This document shows positions 48,644 through 58,660 of a DNA stretch of 64,000 nt, in pieces. This DNA comes from Vespa crabro (taxonomy: Eukaryota; Arthropoda; Insecta; Hymenoptera; Vespidae), in contig NC_060978.1 in assembly GCF_910589235.1 (NCBI RefSeq), positions 2,632,377 to 2,696,376 on the forward strand, written 5' to 3'. The number at the start of each line of letters is the position of its first letter. Position 1 is the first letter of the stretch. A program made the position numbers and the translations under genes. A model generated the notes under the pieces. The model had not been told where the DNA came from. It worked only from the letters and a program-made list of their open reading frames with translations, and ran no database searches.

Positions 48644-50312
48644 ATTTCCCGCCGTACATACTATCGTATATACCAAGAGGTGAACATGGTAAATCTTAGA
48701 AAATTGATTTTCTGACCCTTTCTATGTTACCACTCTATCTCTCTATTTCTATTATGGCCTATAAATATGAATTTAATAGAATTGACCATTTGTTTATATT
48801 TATTATTTTCTCGATAATGTTTTCTTTTTTTTTATTTTATATAATACTTTATTATATGATTATTTTCTTACGGTAAGGTTTGATCTCAACAAATTGTTCT
48901 CTGTCTTTCTCTTTGTTTTCATCTCTCTCTCTCTCTCACTTTCTTTGTTAAGCTAGCTAGAGGCGATTATCGAACTTATATAGAATTTCGAAACCGAATA
49001 ACGCTTGCACGAGCCGATCACAACCAAGCAGGATCTTCTTAAGCTCAGATCTGCTCTCTACGTTCTTCTCTGGACGATACGTGGCCGCCGGCACGAACGC
49101 GAGATTGCCTCGTCTTTACCAAAACCCTCTTCTCGTCTTTACCAAGGCCCTCTTCTCCTCTTTGATCGAGATATTAGATCCTATCAAGAAGGCTTTAATT
49201 TGACGAGGTAGACCGCTCGAGTTACGTCGAGTTTAGATATTATCTAAATATTATACTAATCACAAGGAGAAGAAAATTTTGAAGAAAAAAAAAATGTTAA
49301 ATAGTTATTTATAAAGGAATTATTATTGAATAATTAATATTCGTAGGAATACATTATCATAGACATTTAATGATTTCATTTAATCTTAATTTTATTTCTT
49401 TAAATTAAAATGTTTAATTTTCATAATCAATATATGAATTTTTATAATATAAAATCTAAATGATAATCAGAGATAAGACTGTTGTTTATTGAATTTCTGA
49501 TATCATTTATTTTAATGCGAATAAGCAGACACGAGAATATGAATCGTTTCTAACCGATAAACGTTGCTAGTAGTTTCTATGCGGTCAAAGGATTCACCTT
49601 ACGCTAATATCGTCCTTTGTTTAAAGGACGCAATACAAAGTTCCAATCCTCCTTTACTAGGAATTATTAATTGGAAACCTATGTATCCAACCGAGTGATT
49701 ACGTATATGTACGTATACAAGCAATAAATACGATCATAAAGCTAATTCTCTCTATCGCTTTCGCTCTTGCTCTCTCTCTCTCTCTCTCTCTTTCTCTCAT
49801 TCCTTCTCCTTCGGGAAACCTGATCTCGCAGCAGGTTAACCGTGCAACTCTTTCTACGAGGTAACAAGAAGACAAAGTTCAAAGTAAATCCCATTGGAAG
49901 GTTTATCCGAGATTGAAAGAGAGCGAGATTTCAATTTCTTTCAAAATAATATCTCCATGAAGTGTCCATAACCGTGTACGATTTTAAAGAACGGAACAGA
50001 AAAAATTTTACAAAAAAAAAAAAAAAAAAAGAAAAAAGAGAAAATAAAGAGAGAAAAAAGAAAAGAAAAACAAAAAGGAGGAAAAATAAGCGAATATAAT
50101 AGAAGTTTATTTTGCAAATCATTATCCTTGAAAACATTGACGATTGAAATAGCAATATATTATTGGATTTTTATTACATTTATCAGCATCGTATTAAAAG
50201 ATTTAAGGATATCTTTATCTTGACGATAATAATCTATCTTTGGGTTTCTTCTCTTTTTGAGAAAAAAAGAAAGATAGATAGATAGATAGATAGAGAGAGA
50301 TAGAGAGAGAGT

Positions 50313-50347
<35 letters not shown>

Positions 50348-50686
50348 CAGAAGAAGAGACAAAGAAAGCAAGATAAGAATCTTTTGAAGGAATTTTTCCT
50401 CGAAAGAAGGAAAGCCACGAATGAAACGAGATTTGTGGTGACCGTAAAAGTCGTAGGTGTATTTGTGACCTACCAACAAGATTATAAGATTGATTCTACA
50501 AAATGGAATCGGAACTCGTAGACCGATGTAAGAAACTACATAGATGCTTGCACGATCGACAAAAATAATAAATCATTCCCAAATTAGTTTCACGAATCAT
50601 AAATCATCCGGATTGTCGAGACGACTCTCTCATACTATTACTACTATTACTATTACTACTACTACTACCACTACTATTACAGTTAG
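48644..50686. other. A+T-rich DNA with one island
   Basis: (CT)n occurs at 48922-48937 and 49768-49798, poly-A at 50011-50030, GATA at 50276-50300 and (GA)n at 50315-50343, with a short ACT array at 50636-50679. The island 48995-49220 is given separately. Between 49801 and 49870 an acceptor-like CTCGCAG and a donor-like G|GTAACA frame a 29-bp segment open in one frame, too short to call. 49230-49560 shows nothing. Confidence 0.55.
48999..49211 (+). CDS. Open frame in G+C island, with 23-bp duplication
   Basis: From just after a TAA the frame is open about 69 codons to TAG, with no ATG. Composition is mixed (HEPITTKQDLLKLRSALYVL). It contains a 23-bp tandem duplication at 49109-49131 and 49132-49154 (two mismatches), whose length shifts frame between copies. 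Upstream, CACTTTCTTTGTTAAG is only a weak acceptor. It may be part of an exon or only a G+C-rich island. Confidence 0.15.
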
Positions 50687-50740
50687 CGCATGCGCAATAC
50701 CTTCAATTTATTTTCACGCTTTTTCCCTAGTTACATCAGT
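50687..50740 (+). promoter_or_regulatory. NRF-1-like palindrome plus initiator
   Basis: AGCGCATGCGCA near 50687 matches the NRF-1/Ewg palindrome core GCGCATGCGC. About 45 bp downstream TCAGTTTTTA at 50736 matches the arthropod initiator TCAGT. This order and spacing are what a TATA-less promoter of a housekeeping or neuronal gene would show. An ATG frame begins about 130 bp further on (50866). Confidence 0.35.
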
Positions 50741-50865
50741 TTTTATCTCGAGATTATTTATCCATCGTTATCAACTGCTTCCTTTCACCGGTTGCCCGTG
50801 CACTAATACTATCGTAGAGCGTAATTAATCAACGACCGTGCGCAGCCAGAAAATTGCAGAAAAAT

Positions 50866-50993
50866 ATGAACCGTTTCGGGCCTCGAATTCATCAACCATC
50901 GTATCGTTGGGATTTTATTGCAACACCGTGCGTGATCGCGTTAATCGAAAGAGTTCTCCCTCGATATTTTTTTTATTTATTTATTGCTCCTCC

Positions 50994-51027
<34 letters not shown>

Positions 51028-51057
51028 TTCTCTCTCTCTTTTTTCTCGATTAAGTAG
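50866..51057 (+). CDS. Hypothetical ORF downstream of NRF-1-like promoter
   Basis: ATG at 50866 (A at -3) opens 63 codons to TAG. Residues 1-44 are mixed (MNRFGPRIHQPSYRWDF and TPCVIALIERVLPRYFFYLF), with a hydrophobic stretch that could be a membrane segment. The rest translates a (CT)n tract at 50997-51024. If the CT tract is in fact the pyrimidine tract of an intron, the coding part would end earlier. No obvious donor (GTAAG or GTGAG) interrupts it. The position downstream of the proposed promoter is the main support. Family not recognised. Confidence 0.2.
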
Positions 51058-51439
51058 TTTTTTATGAAAAATAATGTAAACAATAAATTTTAACATTAAA
51101 AATTAATTATTAAATTTTACCAAAAATTTCTCTCTCTCTCTCTCTCTCTATCTCTTTCTTTGAAGTATAAAGAAGAAAGAATAAAAAAAAAAAAAAAAAA
51201 AAAGAATTACGAGAGCAATTGCAAGATAAGATCACTATTATTGAATCCCAGGGTATAGATACGAGTGACGCGTAAAATCAAATTTTGTGGCGACTGCACG
51301 AGACTACCACTACAATCCCGTTCCCCATCTTCTACTACTCTAGAGGAGAAAAATTTTTCATCCGTCGCTTTATAAATTCTATTACGCTTCTTTTCAACGG
51401 GCAAACTTTTTCCGTAGCTAGGCAAAAGTAGAAAGAGAG

Positions 51440-51476
<37 letters not shown>

Positions 51477-52304
51477 GAGTGGCATACCGCTCTCGTTTCT
51501 TACTACTTCCCACGTACCCAGTCTGCACTCATTAAATTCTTCCGTAATTTAAAAATATAAAATTACGCGGGATGGATGAATTTTTACTTTATGCGGATAT
51601 CATTTCTTTTTTCTTTCTCTCTCTCTCTCTCTCTCTCTTACTCTTTCCCCTCTTGTTTTTTAACTCACTTTTTTCAGTCATTTTATAAGCCGCTTCGAGC
51701 ATAATTAAATCGCATATGATTATTTCACGGATCGATGTATTAAATCACGCTCGCATATATGAAAGTATTTTTTTTTTTCTTTCTTCTCTTCTTTTCCTTC
51801 TTTTCTTGACGTTCGAAAATAAAATTCTCAAAGTGTCGCGCAATCTCGATACCGTCAAGGTATCTTCGTTTTAAAACGTAGTACGTAGAAACCAAGAAGA
51901 AATTTTCTATCGATATCTCTCTCGTCACACAAACGTGGAATATCCAAACGTACTGACGTACAGATCTACCACTACTACTGCTACTACTACTATTACTACT
52001 ACTACTACTAGTATTACTATTACTTCGGAAGAAGCTTTTTAATGGCAGGCGTACTCTCGAGCATTGCCGTTGCCATTGCTCGAAACGTTTCTTTTTACAG
52101 CGTCGATTCCTTATATCTCCTGTACGACAGTTACGATTACTGCCAGAAGCCGGGAAATGGAAGAGCAGCTATGAAAATAGTACCGAATAGTATTATGCGT
52201 ATTTCTTAAGAACAATTTATTTTATCCATTTTTAAAAAACAAGCTTTATTGAAAACATCAAAATATAATAAAGAGACAGAAAGAAACATAGACAGACAGA
52301 CAGA

Positions 52305-52350
<46 letters not shown>

Positions 52351-52951
52351 AGATTTGATATCTGACGTTGGAACGACAATGCTCTCGCGTATTATTCTCG
52401 GTTCGTGTTCTCGCATAAATATAATCCATTCGAGATTTTAATTCCTCTATCCAAGCATCATATACATATAACGAGTACCAGCATTTCCATTAACGTTTGA
52501 TGCTAGCATGGACTAATCAAGATTAACGAACGGGAAGTATTCTTTTTATGACATAAAGAAAAAAAAGAGAAAAAGAAAAAAAAAAAGGAAAAAGGAAAGA
52601 AAAAAGAATAGAAGGAAAATGGAACATGATCACTTTTATCGAATATTAGGAAAAGAGTTATCTGTACTTTTTCCAATCGTTCGTGATCTCGAAAATGGTT
52701 GAAGAGTTAGATACGAAAAGTCGTCCCAAACGAGATGGAACTTTTGAAGTCCAACCAATTTAATAGTCTCCTCGTTTCTCTTAACATCGTTTGTAAGTTC
52801 GTCTTTCTCCTCTTTGCTGGATTTAAACGAAGAATAATTAAAATCGTACAATTTTAACGGGATCCGATGTTAAGCTAAGTCGAACGATGTTAAATAAAAA
52901 AATGTCTATCACGGTACAATTAAAAATATAAAAGTAAAATAATGATCTTAC
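51058..52951. other. Repeat-rich block, no gene recognised
   Basis: (CT)n lies at 51130-51149, 51442-51471 and 51617-51639, poly-A at 51184-51202, (ACT)n at 51969-52012, (GA)n at 52312-52346, and A-rich sequence at 52560-52605. TAACTCACTTTTTTCAG ending at 51677 is an excellent acceptor, but all three frames behind it close within 10 codons. 52620-52950 is A+T-rich with a short minus-strand frame of no particular character. Confidence 0.55.
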
Positions 52952-53000
52952 CGATATGTAGCACCGTAATTATCGTTTAAACGGACGAATAAGTACGTAC
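52952..53000 (-). CDS. Candidate 49-bp internal exon or recursive splice point
   Basis: On the minus strand TTTTTTCTCTCTTTTTTGTTTCAG is followed by 49 bases and then GTAAGATC. A strong acceptor and a good donor are therefore correctly ordered at short-exon distance. Exactly one frame is open, reading TYLFVRLNDNYGATY with two bases completing a codon on each side; the other two frames contain TAA. A branch-like TTTAATC sits about 40 bases before the AG. The exon begins GTACGTAC, so CAG|GTACGT is also a juxtaposed 3'/5' site, the signature of a recursive-splicing ratchet point whose downstream donor would define a cryptic exon. No ATG or domain is present. Confidence 0.4.
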
Positions 53001-53454
53001 CTGAAACAAAAAAGAGAGAAAAAAGTATGTGATTAAATTTTTCAAAATGATATCACGATATTTTGGTGATTCATCTTCCCTTTTGAGGGAATAATAAATT
53101 CAAAGAATAATTTTATATCACAGTTTGCGTTGTCGGTCATACGACGAATAAAACAACAACGACAACAACAACGACAACAACAACAACAAAAACGACAACG
53201 AGGACACCGACGAAATAATAATGAAAGAACGTCTATGCCATTCGGATTATTGTACTTGAAGATTTATCGCTTCGTTTAGTTAATTTTACCTAGTTTATTA
53301 GTGTTTACTTGAATGGCTATAGTAAACACTGCAGGAATTGAAAAGAGATAATAAAAAAATTTACAATAAAAAAAAAAAAGAAAAAACTGATGCAGTATTT
53401 TTTATATAATTCATACACGTACATATACAAACAAGACGAGTAAAGTATTTCCGT

Positions 53455-53490
<36 letters not shown>

Positions 53491-54081
53491 TACATATTAA
53501 AAATTGATCCACTCGAGTAGAATTTCATTTCTTTTTTTCTTCCCGTTTCCCTTTTAGCAATAACTAGAAAAAGGATTCTTATTTCTCAAGAAACAATGAA
53601 AGACTATCGACGTGAAATGATTTCTAGTCTTGTTATCGTGTACAAAGGGGAAAGAAGGAGTAGTAACTCTAGTGAATGATTACGAGAGGACGATGAAAAG
53701 GTATCTAGCTATTCGTCGCGAGAAACGAAGGAGGAATCTCGCGAGAGTGCCTGGTAAAAGCCGAAAAGTGCGCCGGCTCGTTATCGCGATAAACGGACCG
53801 TAGATACTAGGGTACCTGTGCTTGCTTGAGACATCAATGTAACTACGTGAAGAACTTTCAACATAGTCTTCATAGTAGTGGTTGTCGTCATCGTTGTAGT
53901 AGTAGTAGTCGGTCTCATCGTAGTCGTAGTCATCGTAAGTCGTTGTAGTCGTAGTCGAGTACGGAATTACGTTGAAAAGTAAGAACGCAAGGAGCTAGGA
54001 AAAGGGTAGAAAAAGTGAAAGAGGGTTAAGAAGAGAAGGATGGAAAAAAGTAGAGACAAAAAAGAGAGAGAGAGAGAGTGG
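53001..54081. other. AAC and GTAGTC triplet-repeat flank
   Basis: Imperfect (AAC)n/CAACGA repeats occupy 53150-53205 and imperfect GTAGTC/GTCATC triplets 53879-53958. (TA)n follows poly-A at 53459-53492. Between 53560 and 53870 G+C rises towards the promoter region at 54082, and purine-rich words begin at 53990. No exon is seen. Confidence 0.6.
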
Positions 54082-54118
54082 TATAAAGGGAATGAGATGG
54101 GGTGTAGGGGTAGTTACT
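54082..54118 (+). promoter_or_regulatory. TATA box and initiator-like core promoter
   Basis: TATAAAGG at 54082, directly after a short (GA)n tract (54066-54079), is followed 34 bp later by TTACTCT around 54114-54120, which fits the general initiator YYANWYY. The spacing is slightly long but acceptable. The segment downstream is the largest CpG-rich, G+C-richer region in this part of the window and leads to two consensus donors. Confidence 0.35.
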
Positions 54119-54239
54119 CTCTCGGGAGCGAGCCTCTTACGCTTCGCTAGCCTCGTAAACACAGTCCTGGCATTTTTATTCGTATTATTCGTGAGTATCT
54201 TCTCGCGTTGGAACCGAGTACTAGTGCAGGAGGCACTCT

Positions 54240-54320
54240 TTCTCTCTCTCTCTCTCTCTCTCTCAACCCTTGTGCGGTGAACTCGAGGAGAAAAGGTGAA
54301 GGAGTTCTTAGCGAGTAAGC

Positions 54321-54362
<42 letters not shown>
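54240..54362. repeat. Inverted (CT)n / (GA)n pair in proposed leader
   Basis: About 25 bp of CT and 40 bp of GA lie about 57 bp apart and are reverse-complementary. In RNA they would form a CUCU/GAGA stem within the proposed 5' untranslated region. Confidence 0.85.
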
Positions 54363-54365
<3 letters not shown>

Positions 54366-54570
54366 AAGATCGAAGTCTACCACGGTTGCTGCTGCCGTAT
54401 AGTTACGGTTTTAATCTTCTTTCACGGCCTACTTTATAGATGTACGGAACGAAGCGGCACTTCGCATACATATATACACATACTCACCTATATACTATAT
54501 CTAAAATATACTATCCAAGTAAGTATCGTATCGTCCACACAGGATATTTCTTTGGCTATAGCCCGAGTAT

Positions 54571-54625
54571 ATGAGGATATTGTCGAAGAAAACGTTGTCC
54601 TTGGAGAACGTTGTCCCTTTTACGA
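54571..54625 (+). CDS. Candidate first coding segment, spliced to 55074
   Basis: ATG at 54571 starts MRILSKKTLSLENVVPFT and reaches the donor at 54626 with one base left over. If spliced to the acceptor at 55073, the junction codon is AGC and the frame stays open for 22 more codons to TGA at 55142-55144, giving a 41-residue peptide. Start context is weak (T at -3). Unspliced, the frame stops four codons into the intron. It may be an upstream or short ORF in a leader rather than the main product. Confidence 0.2.
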
Positions 54626-55073
54626 GTAAGTATTACTAGTAAATTTTTAAAGGTTTTCCTCATTTTAACGTGATAGTACTTTGTTATCGAATACAATTTC
54701 ATTTCGATAAATTTATTTTATTACCTTATTCTCTCATTTCAAATGTAATATCGTAAATATTCTATCAAAGATACATTATACATCGAACAATGCTATGTCA
54801 ATTCTATTGTCGTATGTATATTTAAAATGTATAAAAATAAATAGAAAAAAGGAAATAAAAAAAAAGAAGGACAAAAGTTATGTATCCAAATTGAAAAAAT
54901 ACTTTCGCAAGATAGTTCGTAAGTATTCTTACGAAATGAAAAGGATTGAAAAATAAAAGAAAGGATAAAAGGCAAAAAAAAGAAAAGAAAATAAAATAAA
55001 ATAAAAAAAATAAATAAATAAATAAAAAGAAAAAGGAAAGAGAGAAAATTCGATTTCGATAATTTCTATTCAG

Positions 55074-55144
55074 GCCCCGATCGTTTAGTCAATGATAGAG
55101 GAACTCACCGCGTCACGTTAAGACGAAGAAAGAAAATAGAATGA
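55074..55144 (+). CDS. Candidate second coding segment (41-residue model)
   Basis: TAATTTCTATTCAG ending at 55073 is a good acceptor and the exon opens GCCCCGATCG. In the frame set by the upstream exon it reads a basic peptide (SPDRLVNDRGTHRVTLRRRK) to TGA. The intron would be 448 bp, starting GTAAGTAT and ending CAG, and A-rich throughout. The other two frames close within seven codons. The basic tail is partly from an A/G-rich patch. Confidence 0.2.
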
Positions 55145-55341
55145 ATTCACGTCACGAACGACGTACTTTCGGGGTGTTGAGAGACGGAAGAGAAGTAAGG
55201 AACCCGAACGAAAAGTCCACGACTACCACCAACAACATCCCCTTTGCTTACTCTCCAATGCGAAAATCGAGTTTAAAGGAAAGTTACTCCAAAGCTTGGG
55301 AAGGATTGCGGCGTGTGCCGGTTGTGCCTGCCAACGAGTAG
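55141..55341 (+). CDS. Hypothetical ORF, 66 codons
   Basis: ATG at 55141 opens a complete, microsatellite-free frame to TAG, 67 bases into the proposed second exon. It is hydrophilic and basic (RRTFGVLRDGREVRNPNEKS, then SSLKESYSKAWEGLRRV), with no membrane segment. It overlaps the stop of the spliced 41-residue frame (ATGA), which would suit a downstream main ORF after an upstream ORF. A donor-like GAA|GTAAGG near 55195 would interrupt it. Family not recognised. Confidence 0.3.
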   Translation: MNSRHERRTFGVLRDGREVRNPNEKSTTTTNNIPFAYSPMRKSSLKESYSKAWEGLRRVPVVPANE

Positions 55342-55431
55342 AGGGTTGAAAGAAAAAGGGGTGTGGTTGGTATAGTCTGGTCGAACTTTCACTCGAAAGA
55401 AACACGAGGTTTGGACGCTTTTTACTTTTCA

Positions 55432-55462
<31 letters not shown>

Positions 55463-55677
55463 ATCGTTATACATTGTTATATCCGTGAATTTTCAATTAA
55501 TTTATTCAAATTCAATATTCAAATTATCTATGAAAAATGTAGGAAAAAGAAAGGAAGTAAACAAAAAAAAGAAATAAATAAATAAAAAAAAGAACATGAT
55601 GGATACATAGTCGATCGAGGAATTATTTAAAATGACTATATTCTAAACGTGTTATCCTTCGTATTATAAATATGATA

Positions 55678-55727
<50 letters not shown>

Positions 55728-56603
55728 ATATAAAAATGTATTCTTATAGACTTTATTCATATTCAACTTTAACGAACGTCCATTATCAATGGGAATATTT
55801 TTATATTTATTCTCGGTCACATTATTGGACTAAATCGTAGATGAGAATAAAGATATATGTACTTATATACGTAGGATAAATGTGAAATTTTTGGATTTTA
55901 TACCGATACATTTTAATTCAACAGTGAAAAATTTCGAACGAATTACTAAAATGTACATACATATATATATACATATATATACATGGTACATGAACATATG
56001 TATGACGTGGTTAACGAACGAGTGAGTTCTAATGAAAGTCAGGACCAATTTCCACTCATTCCAATAATTTTGATATTAATTGTACTATTTTATCGCTAAA
56101 ATGAAATAAATTAATTCCGTACGGTACGAACGAATCAACGAATATGATTCTCACTTGTGGAAACGAATAGAACGCATGCGACCGCTTCGAAATTGGTCTA
56201 TGAAGCGTGCAATGAATTTATGGGATATATTATAATTAAATCCAAAAGGAATAAAGGAAAAAAAAAAAATCCAATAAATATACAGTGTTTTTAAGAAGAA
56301 TCTATACAGGCGTTACGATTATTAAACTTTGTTATCAAACAATAGACAAAGTTTTTAAGACGCGCATTAAATTAATGTTCCTAATTCATAAAAAATTTAT
56401 CACGACAAATAATACAACAATATTTGTGAACAAATCGTTTAACTTTTTCTTTATTTTAATATTACATTGAATTTTATTATTTTCAAAATCTTTCTATCTC
56501 TTTATTTATTTTATAAATGTCATATTTATTTTATTTATAATTACATGCCGGGTAAACAAAACAAACAAATTATTTTTTCATGAATTTCAATCGTCGAAAT
56601 TGA
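55342..56603. other. A+T-rich DNA with poly-T and GA
   Basis: Poly-T 55432-55457, A-rich 55560-55592 and (GA)n 55678-55720. A 61-codon A+T-rich frame at 56285-56470 starts with TTG-type codons and shows no coding character. Nothing else is notable. Confidence 0.65.
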
Positions 56604-56867
56604 AAAAGATCACATTCGTATCGTGGTAGAAGGTTAATTCGTGTGGAAACTCGCGTTCGACGTTGTTGTCCAACACGCGAGCAACACGCGACACTGATTT
56701 CCGCTTGCGGAAACACCGTCAGCCGACACGATATTTCGCGAAAATCACTGGGAATTGTTTGTCCTTCGTTTAAATTAATTCCGTTCGTTGAGAACTACGT
56801 CGAGTTGAACTACGCTAGTATCGTATCGTATCACAGTCCTCTGTTTATACGTTACATTACATCCTAA
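56604..56867 (+). CDS. Open frame of 87 codons, unknown
   Basis: Between a TGA at 56601 and a TAA at 56865 one frame is open for 87 codons, free of microsatellites and G+C-richer than its flanks in the first two thirds. The start is Arg-rich (RSHSYRGRRLIRVETRVRR), followed by a Cys-containing part and a mixed tail (FVENYVELNYASIVSYHSPL). There is no ATG, so it would have to be an exon, but the sequence in front (GAAATTGAAAAAG) is a poor acceptor. It could be an exon with an undetected site or a chance frame. Confidence 0.2.
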   Translation, partial: KRSHSYRGRRLIRVETRVRRCCPTREQHATLISACGNTVSRHDISRKSLGIVCPSFKLIPFVENYVELNYASIVSYHSPLFIRYITS

Positions 56868-57363
56868 TTATACGATAATAATCGCTTCTACGAAATCATC
56901 GAAAGCATAACTTTCGTTTAAATTATTGTAATGATTTATAAGAGAAAGAAAATTATTATAATTGTACATACTACGAATTCCATTTAAACACAATAGAAAT
57001 ATACATATATATGTAAATAATAAATTGTTAACATATATAATTACAATATACATAAATGAACGTTGCTTTTTCAAAACAACTAAATAAAAAAAAAAAGAAA
57101 AAATGGAGAAAAAAGTAAACTCCCACAAAAGATTTACTCGACGATTATATCTTAACAATTGAACGCAATTAAGATAAAAAAAAAAAAAAGAGAGAGAAAA
57201 AGAAATCTATCGAAACGTAAATGTACTACGTAAACGAACGTAGTTACGACGTATTAATCTAAATATATTTATCAATAATATATAATCGAGAATTAAATAA
57301 ATTTCCTTTTGAATTTCCTACATAATCAAATATCTTCTAATTTTTAAATATCTATGCTTTTGA
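56868..57363. other. A+T-rich DNA
   Basis: A+T-rich sequence with a poly-A run at 57176-57189. A minus-strand frame of 96 codons at 56868-57158 is Ile/Tyr/Phe-rich as expected of A+T-rich noncoding DNA. Nothing gene-like is supported. Confidence 0.65.
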
Positions 57364-57515
57364 CTAAACCATATTTTCGATATCCTGAACGATTTCCCAA
57401 AGCGGAACATTCCATACATTTTCCGTAACCCAACCTGATCCCTCGTCGGCGGACCCGCGATAAATTCCATCGACGGTGCATTGATTTTTTTCACGTATTT
57501 TCCAAATTTTTCTCC
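57364..57515 (-). CDS. Candidate 3' terminal exon, 49 codons, coding-like
   Basis: On the minus strand CTTTTTCTCTCCTCTTTTCTCTTGCAG is an excellent 3' splice site. Two exon bases complete a codon, then 49 codons run to TAG at 57364-57366. The residues are acidic and Trp-containing (CTVDGIYRGSADEGSGW, then VWNVPLWEIVQDIENM), unlike translations of the surrounding repeats. A second frame from the same boundary is also open for 65 codons to 57318 (FGKYVKKINAPSMEFIAG), so the frame is not certain. The G+C content rises sharply inside the exon. No family recognised. One of the best coding-exon candidates here. Confidence 0.4.
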
Positions 57516-57599
57516 CTGCAAGAGAAAAGAGGAGAGAAAAAGGAAGGAAGGGTGAGAGAGTGCACGGGTTACTATATTTGAGTATTGCACGTGTTATTT

Positions 57600-57725
57600 T
57601 CTTTCTCTCTCTCTCTCTCTCTCTATCTCTCTTTCTCTCTTTATCTATACACCTACATATCTATCTATCTATCTATATATATATATGTATGTATATGTAT
57701 GTATATATCCCTCTCTCTCTCTTTC
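57600..57725 (+). repeat. CT / CTAT / TA compound microsatellite
   Basis: (CT)n at 57603-57648 with CTTT interruptions, CTAT units 57658-57674, TA/TG at 57675-57708, then CT again to 57723. It forms the pyrimidine-rich lead-in to the open island at 57781. Confidence 0.9.
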
Positions 57726-57780
57726 TGGTTATATCTTTCTCTCTCCATCTCCCACATTCCTATTTCCGAAACGTAACAAG

Positions 57781-57906
57781 AGCGTTGACAACGCGACCGC
57801 GTCGAATAAAAGCAAAACCCGGCAATTCGATCGCAAATTCGGTCACGTACGCATCGTTGATGGCGGTAATCGTGCGGAATTTGCAATTACATTTTCTATA
57901 ATGTAA
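57781..57906 (+). CDS. Candidate terminal exon, 41 codons
   Basis: The sequence after pyrimidine-rich TCTCCATCTCCCACATTCC changes abruptly to a CpG-rich island at about 57770. The frame from AGC at 57781, after an AACAAG boundary, is open for 41 codons to TAA (SVDNATASNKSKTRQFD, then FGHVRIVDGGNRAEFA). AAG is a weak acceptor; the same frame also extends upstream through the CT tract, so the boundary is uncertain. Another plus-strand frame and the minus strand are also open here. Confidence 0.25.
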   Translation, partial: SVDNATASNKSKTRQFDRKFGHVRIVDGGNRAEFAITFSIM

Positions 57907-58607
57907 CTACGTAACCTCTTGCACGCGCAATCCACCCGTCTAACAAACTCTCGTAACACATAACATTCAACGATTATGTTTCTGTATTTGGTACCTCCCA
58001 CGGGCGTTTTTAGAACATAAACCGTACCATTCTAGGATACGATATCGAAATATACACGCTTCCCTGGTACAAATTACACAGGCATACCATAGAGGCTCAT
58101 CTGTCAATTTCTTCTCTATCGAGATTCTAATTTATGCCTAAGTAAGTAACTATTATAACGAGAACTTACGTATAACGTATAATTTTCTTTACGCAAGCTT
58201 TTATTTTCAAAGAAAAATTCATTTATTCTTACGTTCTAAGAAATTTTTTTTACTATTATAAAAAATAATCCAGATATATTTATATACTTGGTATGTTTTT
58301 AGTTTGAACTAATTTATCGGATATATACATGTATATATACATTATACGTATATACATAATATAAATATATAATACACATGTCTAATGAAAATTATTAATT
58401 AACGTTACACAAGTTCTTATGTCTATATGAACATATTAATAAAATAGAAAAATAAAATTTCTCATGAAAATGACAGTTTCTCAAATGGAATCCATTCAGT
58501 AAGTTAAATTCAACTGGCACATTTCTGCAATACGAAATGGTGGACATTCCACGAATTCATGTAAGATGTGGGTGAACGCTGTTGAAGGAAGGGAAACCTA
58601 CAGAGAA

Positions 58608-58660
<53 letters not shown>

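Larger units (their letters stand above)
54116..54625 (+). other. Candidate first exon (5' UTR and start codon)
   Basis: From the proposed start site the sequence contains a (CT)n/(GA)n inverted pair (54240-54264 and 54321-54362) and ends at ACGA|GTAAGTATT (54626), a very strong 5' splice site. An alternative donor CCAA|GTAAGTAT lies at 54519, and GTGAGT near 54191 is a third. The paired arms would form a stem in the untranslated leader. The exon is about 510 bases in its longest form. Confidence 0.3.

Noticed and set aside
51640..51720. Excellent acceptor ending at 51677
   Set aside because: No frame is open beyond 10 codons and no donor follows. It could only be a 3' UTR exon, which I cannot support.
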